NCBI GenBank assembly: GCA_949126835.1
Contig: OX421500.1
Span: 26,044,731 to 26,108,730 of the forward strand
Length of the DNA stretch: 64,000 bases
Reading direction: 5' to 3'
From: Anisus vortex
Lineage: Eukaryota; Mollusca; Gastropoda; Planorbidae
Shown here piece after piece: positions 57,901-64,000 of the stretch. Position numbers and translations under genes: made by a program. Below the pieces are notes generated by a model. The model ran no database searches and was not told the DNA's origin. It was given only the letters and a program-made list of their open reading frames with translations. Numbering within the stretch: the stretch's first letter is position 1; every line of letters starts with the position of its first letter.

Positions 57901-58622
57901 GTGCTGTATATATTATAGACTAAGTAGCAATGTGTGCTGTATATATTATAGACTAATTAGCAATGTGTGCTGTATATATTATAGACCACGTAGCAATGTG
58001 TGCTGTATATATTATAGACTAAGTAGCAATGTGTGCTGTTTATATTATAGACTAAGTAGCAATGTGTGCTGTATATATTATAGACTAAGTAGCAATGTGT
58101 GCTGTATATAGTATAGACTAATTAGCGATGTGTGCTGTATATATTATAGACTAAGTAGCAATGTGTGCTGTATATATTATAGACTAAGTAGCAATGTGTG
58201 CTGTATATATTATAGACTAAGTAGCAATGTGTGCTGTATATATTATAGACTAATTAGCAATGTGTGCTGTATATATTATAGACCAAGTAGCAATGTGTGT
58301 TGTATATATTATAGACTAAGTAGCAATGTGTGCTGTATATATTATAGACCAAGTAGCAATGTGTGCTGTATATAGTATAGACTAAGTAGCAATGTGTGCT
58401 GTATATATTATAGACTAAGTAGCATTGTGTGCTGTATATATTATAGACTAAGTAGCAATGTGTGCTGTATATATTATAGACTAAGTAGCAATGTGTGCTG
58501 TATATATATTATAGACTAAGGGGAATGTGTGCTGTATATATTATAGACCAAGTAGCAATGTGTGCTGTACATATTATAGGCTAAATAGCAATATGTGCTG
58601 TACATATTATAGACTAAGTAGC
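54946..58622 (+). repeat. 33-bp satellite-like array, ~111 copies, open in one frame
   Basis: Units carry tagcaatgtgtgctgtatat and attatagactaag, with variants ctaatt, accaag and gtatag, and 35-bp units with an extra TA. Within 55073-56353 all units are 33 bp, giving a 426-residue stop-free frame (SNVCCIYYRLS per unit); 35-bp units then break it. Rare accaag units at 55225 and 55621 (396 bp, 12 units) and 55951 (330 bp, 10 units) share neighbours, indicating higher-order duplication. Confidence 0.95.
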
Positions 58623-58940
58623 GTATGTTAGCTTAGCTAGCCACAGCTTTCTCTCGACATATGAATCGTGGGCAACATTTGGGTTGTGACATTTTGGGCA
58701 AGTATTTAGCAGGTACAGTCAAGTATTATGTTATTGTTTTATAAAGTACAACTGGTCAGCCAAAAATAGAATAGTACTAATTGTATAGACGCCAATAGAC
58801 AAACATAGGGCCTACTTACTTTGTTGTAATTCTTGTATTTGTTATGTTTTAATATAACAGTGCTAAGTATTTCATTGGTCCATGAAAAAACTATAATGTA
58901 CATATATATATTATGTGGTTACCACTAGAAGCTGTGATAT
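58623..58940. other. AT-rich spacer
   Basis: Nothing recognised. Confidence 0.6.
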
Positions 58941-59031
58941 CAGTAGGCCTACGTATGTTATGTCAGTAGGCCTACGTATGTTATATCGGTAGGCCTGCGT
59001 ATGTTATATCGGTAGGCCTACGTATGTTCCA
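58941..59031 (+). repeat. 23-bp repeat around TAGGCCTA, 4 copies
   Basis: Four tandem units of tatgttatatcggtaggcct plus acg, one with gcg. Each centres on the TAGGCCTA-type palindrome that is also scattered elsewhere in the window. Confidence 0.9.
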
Positions 59032-59351
59032 ATAGGCAGCATACACCAAAAGAACGTATTTACGTTGGGTGAACAATTTTTTTGAATTTTATTTTTACAC
59101 TATTTTTTTACGTCCATAATGTTCTATAAACTGGGTTATATAAACTGTTGTTCTGACCTTTTCTGTAGCACACGGAAATCTAGGCTTAATTTGTCAACAA
59201 GATATAAATAAAATTATATTCAACAACATAATCAAGTCCTTCCATAAGGTCTTTATCTCTCCATATATTTGTTACAGCTACAGCCGCCCCCCCCCCCCTC
59301 TTTACGGTCGTTCTGCGTAATAGCTGAGTGTTTTAAAATATATGTATTTGT
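59032..59351. other. AT-rich spacer with poly-C
   Basis: Poly-C at about 59287-59298; nothing else recognised. Confidence 0.6.
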
Positions 59352-59359
59352 ATCATAAT

Positions 59360-59691
59360 CAGGGCCGTATTTAGGATTGTGGGGGCCCTCTTCCCAAATT
59401 TATGTGGGGGTCCCTCGTGAACTCGCCCCTGCCTTCCATATAGGCATTCCTAGGAAAAATGCCGTTAATTCATGTTACATTCTGTAAAATCATAAATAAA
59501 TTTTATGTTGCGCTTAGCTTGGTTGTAATGGAGCGCTTAAAATTGTAGGAGAATAAATGAATTTTATCTTATATTATCGACGTAAGAATGGGGATGTCAA
59601 AAAAATTTTTTTGGGGGATGTGTGGGGGCCGCTTTTGTGTGGGGGCCCCTGTTCCAATGGAACATGTGGAACATGCCTATTTACACCACTG
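59360..59691. mobile_element. Non-autonomous hAT element (332 bp)
   Basis: Ends CAGGGCCGTATTTAGG and, reversed, CAGTGGTGTAAATAGG match at 11 of 16. Flanks atcataat (59352-59359) and atcaaaat (59692-59699) agree at 7 of 8, a near-intact hAT duplication. GC-rich gtgggggccctc and gtgggggcccct words near both ends resemble the ends of the hAT at 32153-35066. No coding frame. Confidence 0.8.
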
Positions 59692-59699
59692 ATCAAAAT

Positions 59700-60292
59700 G
59701 TTGGTTTTACAACATTTGGCAACATACCGGTGAGTTGGGTAAAATACAGACTGTTCGCTTCGTTAACAATCATCGTGACTCAGCTGTGCTTTGGAGTGTA
59801 GTGGCTGTTTCTTACCAACGTCTAGAAATCTAATTATTATTGGCTTTTTTTTTCTTTTTCATGACGACTCGGTTAACTCGCCACCTTCCCATTCTTTCCA
59901 TAGCAGAAATCGTTTTACCTATACCGCTATACGGCTATGTTGCGTTCTTCTGGTGTCGTAAACTATAATGTCTGTAGACGTCTTGACGTTCCTGTAACCC
60001 TGGTGTTGAATATCAGTTTCCCAGATTCTATAGCCCGATGTGCACAGTTATATTATTATATATAAGGTGTATATAGTATAATATTTGCATAGAGTGTTCT
60101 GGCAGTAAACAACTGTTATGCAGACCTAATATCTAGGTGGCCTGACATACTTTTGAATGAGGTTTATTTAGAAATCAACAATGTTTGCTCTTCATTTAAA
60201 AAAAAACGAGAGTGAAGAAGAAAAAAATCATTTTGCTTACTGTGAACTGTAGTTATACATTTTATTTGAACCCAAATCTATCATACTGTTTC
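59700..60292. other. AT-rich intergenic stretch
   Basis: Nothing recognised. Confidence 0.6.
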
Positions 60293-63200
60293 AGATATTT
60301 ACATCTTACAGGTAGATTATGTTAGTAGAAATATTTACATCGAACAGGTAGATTATGTTAGTAGAAATATTTAGATCGTACAGGTAGATTATGTTAGTAG
60401 AAATATTTAGATCGTACAGGTAGATTATGTTAGTAGAAATATTTAGATCGAACAGGTAGATTATGTTAGTAGAAATATTTAGATCGTACAGGTAGATTAT
60501 GTTAGTAGAAATATTTACATCGAACAGGTAGATTATGTTAGTAGAAATATTTAGATCGAACAGGTAGATTATGTTAGTAGAAATATTTAGATCGTACAGG
60601 TAGATTATGTTAGTAGAAATATTTAGATCGTACAGGTAGATTATGTTAGTAGAAATATTTAGATCGAACAGGTAGATTATGTTAGTAGAAATATTTAGAT
60701 CGTACAGGTAGATTATGTTAGTAGAAATATTTACATCGAACAGGTAGATTATGTTAGTAGAAATATTTAGATCGAACAGGTAGATTATGTTAATAGAAAT
60801 ATTTAGATCGAACAGGTAGATTATGTTAATAGAAATATTTAGATCGTACAGGTAGATTATGTTAGTAGAAATATTTACATCGAACAGGTAGATTATGTTA
60901 GTAGAAATATTTAGATCGAACAGGTAGATTATGTTAGTAGAAATATTTACATCGAACAGGTAGATTATGTTAGTAGAAATATTTAGATCGAACAGGTAGA
61001 TTATGTTAATAGAAATATTTAGATCGAACAGGTAGATTATGTTAGTAGAAATATTTAGATCGAACAGGTAGATTATGTTAATAGAAATATTTCGATCGAA
61101 CAGGTAGATTATGTTAGTAGAAATATTTAGATCGAACAGGTAGATTATGTTAATAGAAATATTTAGATCGAACAGGTAGATTATGTTAGTAGAAATATTT
61201 CGATCGAACAGGTAGATTATGTTAGTAGAAATATTTCGATCGAACAGGTAGATTATGTTAATAGAAATATTTCGATCGAACAGGTAGATTATGTTAGTAG
61301 AAATATTTCGATCGAACAGGTAGATTATGTTAGTAGAAATATTTGGATTGAACAGGTAGATTATGTTAATAGAAATATTTAGATCGAACAGGTAGATTAT
61401 GTTAGTAGAAATATTTCGATCGAACAGGTAGATTATGTTAGTAGAAATATTTCGATCGAACAGGTAGATTATGTTAATAGAAATATTTCGATCGAACAGG
61501 TAGATTATGTTAGTAGAAATATTTAGATCGAACAGGTAGATTATGTTAATAGAAATATTTAGATCGAACAGGTAGATTATGTTAGTAGAAATATTTAGAT
61601 CAAACAGGTAGATTATGTTAATAGAAATATTTAGATCGAACAGGTAGATTATGTTAATAGAAATATTTAGATCGTACAGATAGATTATGTTAGTAGAAAT
61701 ATTAAGTTCGAACAGGTAGATTATGTTAGTAGAAATATTTAGATCGAACAGGTAGATTATGTTAAAAGAAATATTTAGTTCGAACAGGTAGATTATGTTA
61801 GTAGAAATATTTAGATCAAACAGGTAGATTATGTTAGTAGAAATATTTAGATCGTACAGGTAGATTATGTTAGTAGAAATATTTAGATCGAACAGGTAGA
61901 TTATGTTAGTAGAAATATTTAGATCGTTCAGGTAGATTATGTTAGTAGAAATATTTAGATCGTACAGGTAGATTATGTTAGTAGAAATATTTAGATCGTA
62001 CAGGTAGATTATGTTAGTAGAAATATTTAGATCGAACAGGTAGATTATGTTAGTAGAAATATTTAGATCGAACAGGTAGATTATGTTAGTAGAAATATTT
62101 AGATCGTACAGGTAGATTATGTTAGTAGAAATATTTAGATCGTACAGGTAGATTATGTTAGTAGAAATATTTAGATCGTACAGGTAGATTATGTTAGTAG
62201 AAATATTTAGATCGAACAGGTAGATTATGTTAGTAGAAATATTTAGATCGTACAGGTAGATTATGTTAGTAGAAATATTTAGATCGAACAGGTAGATTAT
62301 GTTAGTAGAAATATTTAGATCGTACAGGTAGATTATGTTAGTAGAAATATTTAGATCGTACAGGTAGATTATGTTAGTAGAAATATTTAGATCGTACAGG
62401 TAGATTATGTTAGTAGAAATATTTAGATCGTACAGGTAGATTATGTTAGTAGAAATATTTAGATCGTACAGGTAGATTATGTTAGTAGAAATATTTAGAT
62501 CATACAGATAGATTATGTTAGTAGAAATATTTAGATCGTACAGGTAGATTATGTTAGTAGAAATATTTAGATCGTACAGGTAGATTATGTTAATAGAAAT
62601 ATTTAGTTTGAACAGGTAGATTATGTTAGTAGAAATATTTACATCGAACAGGTAGATTATGTTAATAGAAATATTTAGTTCGAACAGGTAGATTATGTTA
62701 ATAGAAATATTTAGATCGAACAGGTAGATTATGTTAATAGAAATATTTAGATCGTACAGGTAGATTATGTTAGCAGAAAAGGTAGATTATGTTAATAGAA
62801 ATATTTAGATCGAACAGGTAGATTATGTTAGTAGAAATATTTAGATCGAACAGGTAGATTATGTTAGTAGAAATATTTAGATCGAACAGGTAGATTATGT
62901 TAATAGAAATATTTAGATCGAACAGGTAGATTATGTTAGTAGAAATATTTAGATCGAACAGGTAGATTATGTTAATAGAAATATTTAGGTCGAACAGGTA
63001 CATTATGTTAATCGAATATTTAAATCGTACAGGTAGATTATGTTAATAGAAAGATTTAGATCGAACAGGTAGATTATGTTAATAGAAAAGGTAGATTATG
63101 TTAATAGAAATATTTAGGTCGAACACGTAGATTATGTTAGTAGAAATATTTAGATCGAACAGGTAGATTATGTTAGTAGAAATATTTAGATCGAACAGGT

Positions 63201-64000
63201 AGATTATGTTAATAGAAATATTTAGATCGAACAGGTAGATTATGTTAGTAGAAATATTTAGATCGAACAGGTAGATTATGTTAATAGAAATATTTAGATC
63301 GAACAGGTACATTATGTTAATAGAAATATTTAAATCGTACAGGTAGATTATGTTAATAGAAATATTTATATCGAACAGGTAGATTATGTTAATAGAAATA
63401 TTTAGGTCGAACACGTAGATTATGTTAATAGAAAAAGTAGATTATGTTAATAGAAATATTTAGATCGAATAGGTAGATTATGTTATTAGAAATATTTGCA
63501 TCGTACAGGTAGATTATGTTAATAGAAAAGGTAGATTATGTTAATAGAAATATTTAGATCGTACAGGTAGATTATGTAAGTAGAACAGGTAGATTATGTT
63601 AATAGAAATATTTAGATCGAACAGGTAGATTATGTTAATAGAAATATTTAGATCGAACAGGTAGATTATGTTAATAGAAATATTTAGATCGTACACGTAG
63701 ATTATGTTAGTATAAAAGGTAGATTATGTTAATAGAAATATTTAGATCGAACAGGTAGATTATGTTAGTAGAAATATTTAGATCGAACAGGTAGATTATG
63801 TTAATAGAATTATTTAGATCGTACAGGTATATTATGTTAATAGAAATATTTAGATCGTACAGGTAGATTATGTTTATAGAATTATTTAGATCGTACAGGT
63901 ATATTATGTTAATAGAAATATTTAGATCGTACAGGTAGATTATGTTAATAGAAATATTTAGATCGTACAGGTAGATTATGTTAATAGAACAGGTTAATAG
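60293..64000 (+). repeat. 36-bp satellite-like array, ~100 copies, running off the window
   Basis: Units carry aatatttagatcgtacaggt and agattatgttagtaga. Alternating variants are gatcgaac versus gatcgtac and gttagtag versus gttaatag. Blocks differ: cgatcgaac is frequent at 61085-61500, gatcgtac at 61850-62580, and from about 62770 shorter units (gaaaaggtagattatg) interrupt. The reverse strand is stop-free in long stretches (YLFDLNISTNII repeats; 62770-63003 and 63079-63414), a by-product of the 36-bp period. Confidence 0.95.

Overview
This is a non-coding, repeat-dominated window of an AT-rich animal nuclear genome. No intact host protein-coding gene can be supported. The best lineage clue is a tRNA-derived SINE with a body like those common in molluscs, present twice (12994-13188 and 46365-46605). 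Together with long 26-66 bp minisatellites and CR1/L2-like LINE, hAT and Helitron-like relics, this suggests a mollusc, probably a gastropod. That is recall-based inference; no database search was possible.

About one third of the window (roughly 20-22 kb) is tandem repeat. The main arrays are a 45-mer (1-540), ~34-mer (4022-5360), 27-mer (10015-10678), 47-mer (13795-14697), 46-51-mer (16610-20620), 38-mer (21415-23151), a second 27-mer on both sides of a LINE (23453-23822 and 26002-26301), 65-mer (40485-41385), 49-mer (43398-44177), 48-mer (44178-44565), ~21-mer (49190-49595), 35-mer (49640-50345), 58-mer (50937-51285), 26-mer (52624-53325), 33-mer (54946-58622) and a 36-mer (60293 to the window end). 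Several have periods divisible by three and no stop in one frame, so long open frames appear that are most simply by-products of repetition.

Between the arrays are transposon relics. (1) A hAT element at 32153-35066 has matching ends and an identical 8-bp target duplication; it carries a broken reverse-strand transposase and has captured a LINE 3' fragment. (2) The 5' part of a CR1/L2-like LINE (23823-26001) has a largely open 524-residue endonuclease frame, but is frameshifted and cut off inside the reverse transcriptase. (3) Two ~600-bp inverted-terminal-repeat elements with decayed THAP zinc-finger N-termini (2633-3239 and 39087-39668) lie in opposite orientation. (4) Two Helitron-like elements with an embedded tRNA-like segment (30325-30785 and 46620-47055) also lie in opposite orientation. 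(5) Short hAT-type elements occur at 1153-1357, 29711-29900, 59360-59691 and possibly 38345-38852. (6) A 394-bp element (16873-17266) is inserted cleanly in a satellite. (7) A fold-back MITE (41932-42393) has a relative at 37688-37972. (8) A tRNA-derived SINE (14954-15222) shares its 3' end with the LINE fragment in the hAT element.

The remaining sequence is AT-rich with microsatellites and a few weak promoter-like or exon-like patches: a palindromic X-box at 5771, GC-rich patches near 9490-9800 and 28050-28420, and a possible signal-peptide frame at 12295-12489. No cooperating gene set is visible. The points of interest are how the mobile elements are built, nested and shared, and how the satellites evolved. 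I did not find a convincing new multi-gene system.
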